Of a stretch of DNA of 64,000 nucleotides, positions 17,324 to 25,582 are shown one piece after another (within the stretch, counting starts at the first letter, position 1; every line of letters starts with the position of its first letter). The stretch spans positions 806,001 through 870,000 of the forward strand of contig NZ_JACYFK010000001.1 in the NCBI RefSeq assembly GCF_014855515.1, read 5' to 3'. Below the pieces are notes generated by a model that worked only from the letters and a program-made list of their open reading frames with translations, made no database searches and was not told the origin of the DNA. The stretch is from Euzebyella marina. GTDB taxonomy: Bacteria; Bacteroidota; Bacteroidia; Flavobacteriales; Flavobacteriaceae. The position numbers were made by a program, and so were the translations under genes.

Positions 17324-19144
17324 ATGCAACTACCATCCATCAAAGAGATAACCGACAAGGCCCAGAATGCTTTTAAGCGATTTCCGGTTACGCTTACTTG
17401 GGCCATTATTGGCAGCTTTTACATCATGTATCTTATAGATTTCGATAGTGGTAATAAACTAGAGGAAAAACTCGATATCATATTGACCCTAATTTTAGGT
17501 ATATGCTGGCATATCGGAAGCCAATTTTTTATAGAACAGCAAAGGCAACCTAATAAATGGCTTTGGCTTAAGGGGCTAATCATTGTGCTGCTCTTTTTGT
17601 TCTACTGGCATTTGCCCGGTACCAAAGACCTAGACAACAACCCTGTATATTCCATCCGCTTTTTTTTATACTTCATTGGCGGTCATCTTTTTGTGCTGTT
17701 TGCCCCCTTCATAAAATTCTGGAACAAAACCGCTTTTTGGAACTACCTCAAATCAGTTGGGCTGGCAATTGTACGCAGCGCTCTTTTCTCTGGAGTGCTC
17801 TACCTAGGCCTTGTACTTGCCTTATTGGCAATAGATGCGCTTTTCGAGGCCAATATTAAAGGTGAGAGGTACGGTCAACTGTTCGTTTTCTGTTTGGGCG
17901 TTGTGAACACATGGATCTATTTATCAGATTTCCCTAAACAGGTACGCCATCAAAGAGAAATATACTTTGAGAGAGCGTTAGAGGTTTTTGTCAAATTCAT
18001 ATTAATACCATTGGTCATTTTGTATGTGGTTATTCTGTACGCATACGGCGGCAAAATATTATTACAATGGCAGTTACCAAAAGGGTGGGTTTCCTACTTG
18101 GTTACGGCTTTGGCACTATTGGGCTTTTTAGTACAAGTGATTATCAACCCCATTCAGAAAAATGCAAAGGCATGGACCATTCGAAACTTTTACCCTTGGT
18201 TTTATTACGCCCTTCTGCCATTGATTGTATTACTTTTTGTAGCCATTTTTAGAAGAGTGGCGGACTATGGAATTACCGAAAACCGGTATTTCGTTCTCGT
18301 CATTGCTTTTTGGATTTTGGGCATGGCGCTTTACCTACTCATCAGCAGAAACAACAAATTAATCGTACTACCGCTGTCTTTATTCGGGTTGGCCATACTA
18401 TCATCTTTCGGCCCTTGGAGTGCCTTCTACGTTTCGAAAACGAGCCAAACCAACCAATTCAAAAAAGTTTATGACCAAGTCAGTTTAAACGGAAAAATGG
18501 CGACGGCCGATGAATTTGATCAGTTGACCTCTATCATCGACTATCTCGAAAAACGAAATGCCATTTCTGAATTGGATGAAATTACAGGAATCGCAATGAA
18601 AGAAGCGATGCAAGACACCGTTCACAGCAGATGGAAAAAATATACCTATGTAGACACCCGCGCCGTTATGGACTCCCTAGACATTACGGTGGACCCTGAT
18701 TCAAATAAAAGTCCGTCGAGCTATGGTGTCCATTATTCTTTGTACCAGAACCAAGAGCAACTTCAACTGCATGATATTTCAGAATTTTCTTATTTTTCAG
18801 AGATTCATTTTGGCGATTACCTCCATAAACAGCTTTTGACGGAAAGGTTTGAGCTAGATTATCAAACCGAAGACCATTCTTTAAAACTTCTGAACAAGAA
18901 GAACGACAGTAGTATGGTAGAGTTTAAGCTAAGTGATTTTCTAAAGGATATAGGCAAAAACGGTACAGATTTAAGCGGTATGCCCATTGAAAAAAGGAGC
19001 TTATTTTTAGAAAACGAAGAATTAAAAGCAAAAGTGATTTTTACCAATTTATCCTATACTGTTTTTCCAAAAGACTCATTAAATATTCATAATGCTTCTG
19101 CTTATCTGCTCATAAAAACGAACGAAAATGCTCAACAAGATTAG
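17324..19144 (+). CDS. DUF4153 multi-pass membrane protein
   Basis: 606 residues from ATG 17324; an upstream TTG (17303) would overlap the putative promoter region. The first 390 residues contain about eleven hydrophobic helices and match the layout of DUF4153 proteins; the last 200 residues form a soluble domain with beta-strand character. Function is unknown across the family. It overlaps the downstream exonuclease gene by 17 bases, so the two are cotranscribed. Confidence 0.8.
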   Translation: MQLPSIKEITDKAQNAFKRFPVTLTWAIIGSFYIMYLIDFDSGNKLEEKLDIILTLILGICWHIGSQFFIEQQRQPNKWLWLKGLIIVLLFLFYWHLPGTKDLDNNPVYSIRFFLYFIGGHLFVLFAPFIKFWNKTAFWNYLKSVGLAIVRSALFSGVLYLGLVLALLAIDALFEANIKGERYGQLFVFCLGVVNTWIYLSDFPKQVRHQREIYFERALEVFVKFILIPLVILYVVILYAYGGKILLQWQLPKGWVSYLVTALALLGFLVQVIINPIQKNAKAWTIRNFYPWFYYALLPLIVLLFVAIFRRVADYGITENRYFVLVIAFWILGMALYLLISRNNKLIVLPLSLFGLAILSSFGPWSAFYVSKTSQTNQFKKVYDQVSLNGKMATADEFDQLTSIIDYLEKRNAISELDEITGIAMKEAMQDTVHSRWKKYTYVDTRAVMDSLDITVDPDSNKSPSSYGVHYSLYQNQEQLQLHDISEFSYFSEIHFGDYLHKQLLTERFELDYQTEDHSLKLLNKKNDSSMVEFKLSDFLKDIGKNGTDLSGMPIEKRSLFLENEELKAKVIFTNLSYTVFPKDSLNIHNASAYLLIKTNENAQQD

Positions 19145-19841
19145 TTTAGAACATATTCTCTTTTTAGATATTGAAACCGTTCCGGAATATGAAGACTATT
19201 CATCTATAACCGATGATAAGAAAGAGCTATGGGAACAAAAATCTCAATACCAACGAAAAGAGGATTTTACGGCTGAAGAATTCTACGAGCGTGCGGGTAT
19301 ATGGGCAGAGTTCGGAAAAATCATTTGTATCTCGGTAGGATATTTTCATCTTAAGGGCGAAAACCGAACCTTTCGCACTACTACATTTCACGGTGAGGAA
19401 GCAGCGCTTCTAAAAGAATTCAAGAATTTATTGAATGGCCATTTTAGCGCCTCGAAATACCTTTTGTGTGGCCACAATGCCAAGGAGTTTGATTTTCCTT
19501 ACATCGCCCGTAGAATGATTATTCATCGAATTGAACTTCCGTATAAGCTGAATCTTTTTGGCAAAAAACCATGGGAGGTTCCGCACCTCGACACTATGGA
19601 GTTATGGAAATTTGGAGACTACAAACATTTTACATCCTTAAAACTACTAGCCCATATACTAGGTATTCCCTCACCAAAACAAGATATCGACGGTAGTATG
19701 GTTCGACAGGTGTATTACGAAGAAAAAGATATCGACCGAATTATTAATTACTGTGAATTGGATGTAGTGACCACTGCACAGGTGTTCTTACGGCTTAGGG
19801 GCGATGATTTATTAGAGGAAAGTGAAATCAAAAAAGTATAG
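19128..19841 (+). CDS. PolB-like 3'-5' exonuclease (DEDDy superfamily)
   Basis: 237 residues. Exo I is LFLDIETVPEY with the Asp14/Glu16 pair, Exo II is GHNAKEFDFPYIARR, and the Exo III region is YCELDVVTTAQVF near the C-terminus. These place it in the family of DNA polymerase B-like 3'-5' exonucleases without a polymerase domain. Probable role is nucleic-acid repair or turnover in the cytosol. It overlaps both neighbours' ends, so it sits in a three-gene run with DUF4153 and the FKBP gene. Confidence 0.85.
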   Translation: MLNKISLEHILFLDIETVPEYEDYSSITDDKKELWEQKSQYQRKEDFTAEEFYERAGIWAEFGKIICISVGYFHLKGENRTFRTTTFHGEEAALLKEFKNLLNGHFSASKYLLCGHNAKEFDFPYIARRMIIHRIELPYKLNLFGKKPWEVPHLDTMELWKFGDYKHFTSLKLLAHILGIPSPKQDIDGSMVRQVYYEEKDIDRIINYCELDVVTTAQVFLRLRGDDLLEESEIKKV

Positions 19842-19884
19842 CCGATTTAGCTTCTTTTCTATATTTTTACGGCCAAACAGAATC

Positions 19885-20355
19885 ATGAAATACCTACTAC
19901 TCCCCCTTTTGTTCTTAAGTCTAGCCTCGTGTTTAGATGACAACTCTTCAAACCCTGCACCCGAACCTATTGATTACAGGGCTCAAAACGAAGAAGATAT
20001 CAAACTTTATATTGAAGAAAACGAGTTGACCGCGCAAAGAAGTGAAACCGGCCTTTATTATATCATTGAAGAACCGGGTGATGGCAACCAGCCTACCGCA
20101 ACGTCAGATGTTACGGTAGCTTACAAGGGTTATTTTTTGAATGGTTCGGTATTTGACGAAAGTGGCGAAGAAGGGGCAACCTTTAACCTACAGCAAGTGA
20201 TCCCGGGTTGGACGGAAGGTATTGCCTATTTCAAAGAAGGTGGTAGCGGCATGTTATTGGTACCCTCGCATCTCGCTTATGGCAGCTACGATTATTTGGG
20301 AATTCCAGGAGGCTCGGTATTGATTTTTGATGTGAATTTGATCAGTACCAATTAA
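19885..20355 (+). CDS. FKBP-type peptidyl-prolyl isomerase, lipoprotein
   Basis: 156 residues from ATG 19885. An earlier in-frame ATG at 19822 overlaps the exonuclease gene and would place basic residues before the signal, so the later start is chosen. The leader MKYLLLPLLFLSLASC carries a lipobox (LASC). The FKBP core includes DVTVAYKGYFLNGSVFDES, VIPGWTEGIAYFKEGG and LVPSHLAYGSYDYLGIPGGS followed by LIFDVNL. It should catalyse cis-trans prolyl isomerisation during envelope protein folding. It converges with the EEP nuclease gene eight bases away. Confidence 0.9.
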   Translation: MKYLLLPLLFLSLASCLDDNSSNPAPEPIDYRAQNEEDIKLYIEENELTAQRSETGLYYIIEEPGDGNQPTATSDVTVAYKGYFLNGSVFDESGEEGATFNLQQVIPGWTEGIAYFKEGGSGMLLVPSHLAYGSYDYLGIPGGSVLIFDVNLISTN

Positions 20356-20363
20356 GGCCTAAA

Positions 20364-21338
20364 CTAAGAATTGTACTTCAACTGAATGTACACCGGAAAA
20401 TGGTCGCTATACCCACCTAAATACTTGCGCCCAACATAGGTTCGAAAAGGTGAACCCTTGTATTTTCCCTTAAACTCTTTCAAGAAATGCTTGTCGAATA
20501 TATTGGCATGCGCAAAACTATGGGTGCCCTTTTCATAATTTAAAAAAGTATGGGATACGATTATTTGATCAAAAAGCATCCATGAAAGTCGGTAGCTCGC
20601 ACTGCCTCGGGTCGGGGTAATCAATTTTTCCATCGGATTATAGAGACCCTTGGTCTCCGTCAAAAACTTCACACTTTCTGACTGCGGGTCATCGTTAAAA
20701 TCACCCATAACTATATAATTAGGGTTCGCTTCAGAAGTTTCGATACCCATCATAAAGTCATTGATGGTTTTGGCAGCCGTTATCCTTTTATGGGCGGTTT
20801 TTGAATCTCCATCCCTTCGGGAAGGCCAATGGTTGACAAAAATGTGAACGGTTTCATTTTTCAACTTTCCCTTTACATAAAGAATATCACGGGTTGTGTC
20901 CCTAATGCCGTTCTCTTCAAAGACCAGTACCTGAATAGGTTCTGAAAATTCAACTTCAAAGTGCTTCCGATCATATATAAGCGCACAATCTATACCTCTT
21001 TCATCTGGCGAATTAAAATGTACATAGCTATAATCAAAATTCCTTAGCGGCCCGCTGGCCAACAAATCCTTTACAACATGATGGTTTTCGACCTCCGAAA
21101 CACCTACTAGGGTCGGGGGTAAATCAGTTTCGTAATGCCCCAGTTTGGCAATGGTCTTAGATAATTTGTTCAGTTTCTTTTTATATCGTTTATGAGTCCA
21201 CTTTTTAAAACCTTTCGGTGTGAAGTCATCATCTAAGGTTCGAATATCATCAGCGGTATCGAACAAATTCTCCAGATTATAGAAGGCAATGGTGTATAAG
21301 TGTTTGTTTTTCGGTCTTTTCGTCAATGAAAAATTCAT
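20364..21338 (-). CDS. Endonuclease/exonuclease/phosphatase family protein
   Basis: 324 residues. Family motifs are FYNLENLFDT at the N-terminus, VGVSEVENH (catalytic Glu), NHWPSRRDG, VMGDFNDDP and the terminal GGYSDHFPVYI with the catalytic His. Members are metal-dependent phosphodiesterases acting on nucleic acids or phospholipids. No export signal is evident, so it is probably cytosolic. It is divergent from hflX across 77 bp. Confidence 0.88.
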   Translation of the reverse strand: MNFSLTKRPKNKHLYTIAFYNLENLFDTADDIRTLDDDFTPKGFKKWTHKRYKKKLNKLSKTIAKLGHYETDLPPTLVGVSEVENHHVVKDLLASGPLRNFDYSYVHFNSPDERGIDCALIYDRKHFEVEFSEPIQVLVFEENGIRDTTRDILYVKGKLKNETVHIFVNHWPSRRDGDSKTAHKRITAAKTINDFMMGIETSEANPNYIVMGDFNDDPQSESVKFLTETKGLYNPMEKLITPTRGSASYRLSWMLFDQIIVSHTFLNYEKGTHSFAHANIFDKHFLKEFKGKYKGSPFRTYVGRKYLGGYSDHFPVYIQLKYNS

Positions 21339-21392
21339 AGTACTACCTTATTGGTCTATTAAAATAACGAAAATAGGTCGGCAAGTATTTTT

Positions 21393-21400
21393 TAAATTTG
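21393..21400 (+). promoter_or_regulatory. Putative -7 element of hflX
   Basis: TAAATTTG matches TAnnTTTG exactly and ends 15 bp before the ATG at 21416, implying a very short leader. Confidence 0.4.
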
Positions 21401-21415
21401 CATTTTGCAACATGT

Positions 21416-22627
21416 ATGATAGAAAAGAATACCATTGAACATGAAAAGGCCGTTTTGATCGGGGTAATCAACCGTGAGCAAAACGAAGAAAAAGTAACCG
21501 AGTTCTTAGATGAGCTAGAATTTCTGACCTACACGGCCGGTGGAGAAGTTGTTAAGAGATTTGTACAGCGAGTAGACGTGCCCAACCCCAAAACACTTAT
21601 TGGTAGTGGTAAAATGGAAGAGGTCGAGTCGTTCGTAAAAGAAAATAAGGTAGGGTCGGTCATCTTTGATGACGAGCTGACACCGGCACAGCAACGTAAT
21701 ATCGAAAAGCAACTTCGCTGTAAAATTGTAGATCGAACCAGTCTCATTCTGGACATCTTTGCGCAAAGGGCCCAAACCAGTTATGCTCGAACTCAGGTAG
21801 AACTCGCACAATATGAGTATTTATTGCCAAGACTTACAGGTTTATGGACGCACTTAGAGAGACAACGCGGGGGTATCGGTATGCGCGGACCTGGAGAAAC
21901 TGAAATTGAAACGGATAGGCGAATTGTTAGGGATCGCATCACATTGCTCAAAAAGAAGCTTGAAAAAATAGACAAGCAAATGGAAACGCAGCGCGGCAAT
22001 AGAGGTGCCTTGGTTCGTGTTGCTTTGGTCGGTTACACCAATGTAGGTAAGTCGACGCTAATGAACGTTATAAGCAAGAGTGAAGTCTTTGCAGAAAACA
22101 AGTTATTCGCCACCTTGGACACTACCGTGAGAAAGGTAGTCATAGGCAATCTACCGTTTCTTTTAAGTGATACCGTCGGTTTTATTCGCAAACTGCCTAC
22201 CCAATTGGTAGAAAGCTTTAAAAGCACACTTGATGAGGTTAGAGAAGCAGACTTGCTTTTACACGTTGTGGATATCTCTCACCCTCAATTTGAAGAACAC
22301 ATTGAATCGGTCAATCAAATTTTAGATGAAATTGATAGTGCCGATAAAAATACCATTATGGTCTTCAACAAAATCGACCAATACAAACATGCCGAAATCG
22401 ATGAAGACGACCTAGTTACGGAAAGAACTGAAAGACACTTTACCATTGAAGAATGGAAAAGAACGTGGATGCAACGTGTCGGCGATAAGGCACTCTTTAT
22501 TTCCGCCCTAAACAAAGAAAACCTTGACGAGTTCAGAAAGAGGGTTTACAATGAAGTGAGGGACATTCATGTAACCAGGTTTCCTTATAACAATTTCTTG
22601 TATCCTGAGAATTTAGACGAGTATTAG
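21416..22627 (+). CDS. hflX: GTPase HflX
   Basis: 403 residues from ATG 21416; an in-frame TTG at 21398 overlaps the putative promoter. The N-terminal HflX domain includes NPKTLIGSGKMEEV and VIFDDELTPAQQRNIE, then the coiled linker GGIGMRGPGETEIETDRR. The G domain has GYTNVGKSTLMN (G1), DTVGFIRKLP (G3) and MVFNKIDQY (G4). HflX is a ribosome-associated GTPase that splits stalled 70S ribosomes under stress. The gene appears monocistronic, and sRNA element A begins about 60 bp downstream. Confidence 0.96.
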   Translation: MIEKNTIEHEKAVLIGVINREQNEEKVTEFLDELEFLTYTAGGEVVKRFVQRVDVPNPKTLIGSGKMEEVESFVKENKVGSVIFDDELTPAQQRNIEKQLRCKIVDRTSLILDIFAQRAQTSYARTQVELAQYEYLLPRLTGLWTHLERQRGGIGMRGPGETEIETDRRIVRDRITLLKKKLEKIDKQMETQRGNRGALVRVALVGYTNVGKSTLMNVISKSEVFAENKLFATLDTTVRKVVIGNLPFLLSDTVGFIRKLPTQLVESFKSTLDEVREADLLLHVVDISHPQFEEHIESVNQILDEIDSADKNTIMVFNKIDQYKHAEIDEDDLVTERTERHFTIEEWKRTWMQRVGDKALFISALNKENLDEFRKRVYNEVRDIHVTRFPYNNFLYPENLDEY

Positions 22628-22685
22628 TCTGGTTAAAGTTCGATGTTTGAGGTCGTTCATCGATCAAACAAAGCAGGTGGTATTT

Positions 22686-22751
22686 TTCACAACACAACTA
22701 CCTAGCTACACAACAATAATTTAGAAAACAGGTAAGACAGCCGTAGTTTTA
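22686..22751 (+). promoter_or_regulatory. Direct-repeat promoter of small RNA A
   Basis: TTCACAACA (22686-22694) and a second copy, TACACAACA (22707-22715), begin 21 bp apart. After exactly 28 bp comes TAGTTTTA (22744-22751), a -7-like element (TAnnTTTA) followed by CATTG. The same geometry occurs at 45979-46044 and 60036-60101. Confidence 0.65.
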
Positions 22752-22756
22752 CATTG

Positions 22757-22889
22757 TAATTAAGTGATAGAGCAACCCCAAATCGCACCTTGAACTTAAC
22801 CTAGATTATGAAGTAACGAATCCCAAATCGGAACTTAAACTACCTACTCATACCTACAATAAAATCACCCTCTTTTAGAGGGTTTTTTT
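22757..22889 (+). ncRNA. Putative small RNA A
   Basis: About 133 nt without a meaningful reading frame, between a conserved promoter and a strong terminator (CCCTCT-TTT-AGAGGG, then seven T). Bases 22751-22770 are identical to 45979-45960 in copy B. It contains ACCCCAAATCGC (22775-22786) and TCCCAAATCGG (22821-22831), each followed by a GAACTTAA segment, so an internal repeat is visible. The C-rich motifs could be seeds for G-rich targets; this is inference. The start is estimated from the -7 element. Confidence 0.6.
22868..22889 (+). terminator. Rho-independent terminator of small RNA A
   Basis: CCCTCT, loop TTT, AGAGGG (22868-22882), then a run of seven T. Confidence 0.8.
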
Positions 22890-23133
22890 ATGTCTCAATT
22901 TTACATTTCGTTTCATGAAAAACAGTTTATTGTATCCGTTCATCGAAAAAATGAACGCTTTAACGTATTTCACCACAGGATAAGAGCTGTTCGCAACAAA
23001 ACTTTCTAAAAGAAAAGCACTAATGGTAAATTCGTAATGTATTTGAAATTTAGTGTTACGTCCCAAATTAAAACACTTGACCTAGGTTTGATTTTTTATT
23101 GACTGTACCAAATTACCGACCCTACTTAACAAA
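22890..23133. other. Gene-free stretch with no convincing feature
   Basis: Part of the 554-bp gap between hflX and the DUF3078 gene. A 22-codon plus-strand frame at 22915-22983 and a 63-codon minus-strand frame at 22875-23066 exist, but neither shows a start context, recognisable family or coding character. Confidence 0.4.
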
Positions 23134-23166
23134 AAATGCCGCAACCAATGGTTGCGGCATTTCTTT
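23134..23166 (-). terminator. Terminator of the suf operon/DUF3078 gene
   Basis: Thirteen-base perfect arms (23134-23146 and 23150-23162) around AAT. There are A-runs on the left and T-runs on the right, so it works in both directions; it lies 15 bp after the DUF3078 stop. Confidence 0.8.
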
Positions 23167-23181
23167 TTGTATCGCGTTATC

Positions 23182-24114
23182 TTAGAACGAATAGTTAAGA
23201 CCTAACAGGTAATAACTCTGTAAGTCGTTGTCAATATTCTCAAATGTAGGGGTTGGGGTCGGTAGGGGCTCAACTGACAATGCATTGGCCAAAGCCTCTT
23301 GCTTGTTGCCTCTTAATCCGAATTCAAAACCTACACCAATATTTTTCCAAAGGGTATAACCAAATGAGTTGATCCAGGTCCAATTAGACAGGTCACCATC
23401 CTTATAACTTTGAAAAGTAGAGAAGTTGGTCTTAAAGCTAATGGCACCTAACTGTTTTGTATAGTCGACTACGATTTTGGCACCAGCAGAAGATTCGTAA
23501 GCGGTATCATTATCGGCAAACACAAAGTTATAGTTCAACGGATGAATAACCACTACCATGTCTTTAATCGGCGTCCAAGTAGCACCAACACCAAGGTCAA
23601 GGTAACCAGGGTCGTTAAAATTATTGATGATTGAGGTACGGTATTCGCCCAAAGCCGAGATGGCAAATTTTGAGTTCAGTTTATAACCGTACAGTGATGT
23701 GATCGTAAATACATCGGTAGTACCAGTAAAGCCTTCTTCATCGGTCGGATCATCTTTATCGTCGATTTTTACCCATTGTAGGTTAACTACCCCTGAGTTT
23801 CTCCAGAAGAATTTTTCCTTATCCAAATTGGCAAAACCGTTAACGGTAACACCGATATTACCTGATGAGTTGTTAGGCACACCTTGCGAATACCAGTTAT
23901 TGAATTTTGAAAGATTGGCACCAATGGTACCGAAAGCTCCCGTCTTCCAACCAGGAAAAGCATCGATTTTAGACTGTAGGGCATTGACCCTACCCTGAAT
24001 AGCTTTGATGGAGTCTTTCTTGACCGCTTGCTCGGCCTTCAACTCATCGATTGTTTGCGCAAAACCCGCCGAAAAAGCCAGAATTGCGATACAAGAAATT
24101 ACTAATCTCTTCAT
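23182..24114 (-). CDS. DUF3078 outer-membrane protein
   Basis: 310 residues with a signal peptide ending at GFAQ. A short coiled-coil segment follows (about 22-50), then alternating aromatic strands typical of an outer-membrane beta-barrel, ending in an aromatic (LLGLNYSF). GWKTGAFGTIGANLSKFNNW is the DUF3078 signature region. Function unknown. It is the last gene of the suf-associated run and is followed by a strong terminator; the 79-bp gap to DUF2480 would permit cotranscription. Confidence 0.82.
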   Translation of the reverse strand: MKRLVISCIAILAFSAGFAQTIDELKAEQAVKKDSIKAIQGRVNALQSKIDAFPGWKTGAFGTIGANLSKFNNWYSQGVPNNSSGNIGVTVNGFANLDKEKFFWRNSGVVNLQWVKIDDKDDPTDEEGFTGTTDVFTITSLYGYKLNSKFAISALGEYRTSIINNFNDPGYLDLGVGATWTPIKDMVVVIHPLNYNFVFADNDTAYESSAGAKIVVDYTKQLGAISFKTNFSTFQSYKDGDLSNWTWINSFGYTLWKNIGVGFEFGLRGNKQEALANALSVEPLPTPTPTFENIDNDLQSYYLLGLNYSF

Positions 24115-24193
24115 AATGTTAATGTTAGTGAATACGTGTTTATTAACAACAAAGTTAACGATGCCAACATTTAATAAACAAGTTTATCAACGA

Positions 24194-24709
24194 TTATTTT
24201 CTCTTGAACAGAGGTACTGAAGAGCAAGCCTCACCGTACATGAGGGACTTTACGATAGGCTGTAAGCGCTGGGTTATCAACAAGTAAGCGTTTGGAGGAA
24301 CAGGCTTTCTGCTACAGCCCTTAACGATAACCAATTGGTCTTTAAAAGTACTCAGATCTAAATTTTCTATAACCGATTCGTAGAGAGAGGTCTCCAGTAA
24401 TTCTAAATCGCCCTGAACGACTTTTTTCGCAAAGGGAGCCAGTTTGGCCGCCAAAAGCATAAAGGCCCAACCGGGCACAATGGCATCGGTCGAACAGTGT
24501 ACCGCTACAAAAGCATCTTGGTATTGAGACCAATCATGAGACTCGATAGCAGCTCTAAAATCTTTTTCCCTAAGGATAATTCCCTCGAAAAGCCAATCAG
24601 AAATATCCAATGCTATTCGCGTACCTTTCGGGTAATAATCCTCTAGGTCGAATGTAATCAACTTACTCTGGGCGACCCTGTTTAAAATAGGTTCAGCGTT
24701 ATCGGACAT
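24194..24709 (-). CDS. DUF2480 family protein
   Basis: 171 residues from ATG 24709; an in-frame TTG three codons upstream is not needed. Conserved stretches include ITFDLEDYYPKGTR, DISDWLFEGIILREKDFR, FVAVHCSTDAIVPGWAFML and VIVKGCSRKPVPPNAYLLI. The conserved Cys residues and constant linkage to SUF genes in Flavobacteriia suggest a role in Fe-S biogenesis, but none is proven. It starts 13 bp after the SufT stop. Confidence 0.82.
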   Translation of the reverse strand: MSDNAEPILNRVAQSKLITFDLEDYYPKGTRIALDISDWLFEGIILREKDFRAAIESHDWSQYQDAFVAVHCSTDAIVPGWAFMLLAAKLAPFAKKVVQGDLELLETSLYESVIENLDLSTFKDQLVIVKGCSRKPVPPNAYLLITQRLQPIVKSLMYGEACSSVPLFKRK

Positions 24710-24722
24710 TTGATTCAATTTT

Positions 24723-25055
24723 CTATAGTAGGCCTAATTCTAATTTGGCTTCCTCGCTCATAAGGTCCTGAGTCCATGGTGGGTCAAAGGTAATTTCAAC
24801 CTCGGCATCCTTAACCAAATCTAAAGACTTGATTTTCTCCTCGACCTCTACAGGCAAAGATTCCGCCACAGGGCAATTGGGTGAGGTTAAGGTCATAAGA
24901 ATACGAACCTCATTATCTTCGTTGACCAGAACATCATAAATAAGTCCTAGTTCATATATATCAACAGGTATCTCGGGATCATAGATGGTTTTAAGAACCT
25001 TCACTATTTTTTCACCTAATTCACCTGTGTCTACTGTAGTTATTTCTTCGCTCAT
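24723..25055 (-). CDS. sufT: SUF-associated DUF59/MIP18 protein (SufT-like)
   Basis: 110 residues. The MIP18 fold is shown by YDPEIPVDIYELGLIYDV, TLTSPNCPVAESLP (conserved Cys) and ITFDPPWTQDLMSEEAK. Relatives help mature or transfer Fe-S clusters to client proteins. It sits between sufE and DUF2480 on the minus strand, consistent with the typical cluster order of the phylum. Confidence 0.92.
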   Translation of the reverse strand: MSEEITTVDTGELGEKIVKVLKTIYDPEIPVDIYELGLIYDVLVNEDNEVRILMTLTSPNCPVAESLPVEVEEKIKSLDLVKDAEVEITFDPPWTQDLMSEEAKLELGLL

Positions 25056-25086
25056 TTTTAACTTTTTTAGAAACTAGAAATGCCTT

Positions 25087-25509
25087 CTAATTCAATTGAG
25101 TTTGATAGGCCACCGCATACAATTTCAGCTGCTTGATCATACTTACCAGACCATTGGCCCTTGTAGGCGAGAGATGCTCCTTTAGACCAATTTCATCAAT
25201 AAACTCCGTATCCGCATCAATAATGTCTTGCGGCTTCTGGTTGCTAAAAGCCCTGATTAAAATAGCAATTATACCTTTTGTTATAATTGCATCACTATCG
25301 GCCGTAAAAACTAGCTTATCTTCTTCTAGTTCAGCATGTACCCATACTTTGCTCTGACAACCTTTTATAATATTATCCTCTGTTTTGTATTTCTCGTCAA
25401 TCAACGGAAGCGACTTGCCCAGTTCGATCATATATTCATATCGCTGCATCCAGTCATCGAACATAGAAAACTCGTCAACTATCTCTTCTTGAATCTCTTT
25501 AATATCCAT
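25087..25509 (-). CDS. sufE: Sulfur acceptor SufE
   Basis: 140 residues. The acceptor Cys51 lies in IIKGCQSKVWVHAEL, followed by FTADSDAIITKGIIAILIRAFSNQ, all typical of SufE. It takes persulfide sulfur from SufS and passes it to the SufBCD scaffold. It lies 73 bp after sufS and 31 bp before sufT. Confidence 0.95.
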   Translation of the reverse strand: MDIKEIQEEIVDEFSMFDDWMQRYEYMIELGKSLPLIDEKYKTEDNIIKGCQSKVWVHAELEEDKLVFTADSDAIITKGIIAILIRAFSNQKPQDIIDADTEFIDEIGLKEHLSPTRANGLVSMIKQLKLYAVAYQTQLN

Positions 25510-25582
25510 TCAATGAATTTTATGTAAAAATACGATAAGTATCAATGCCTATCAATTCTTTGGCACAAAGATGAATATTGGC

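Noticed and set aside
22875-23066. 63-codon minus-strand frame beside the small RNA A terminator
   Set aside because: It runs through the terminator hairpin, has no recognisable family, no promoter and no plausible start context.
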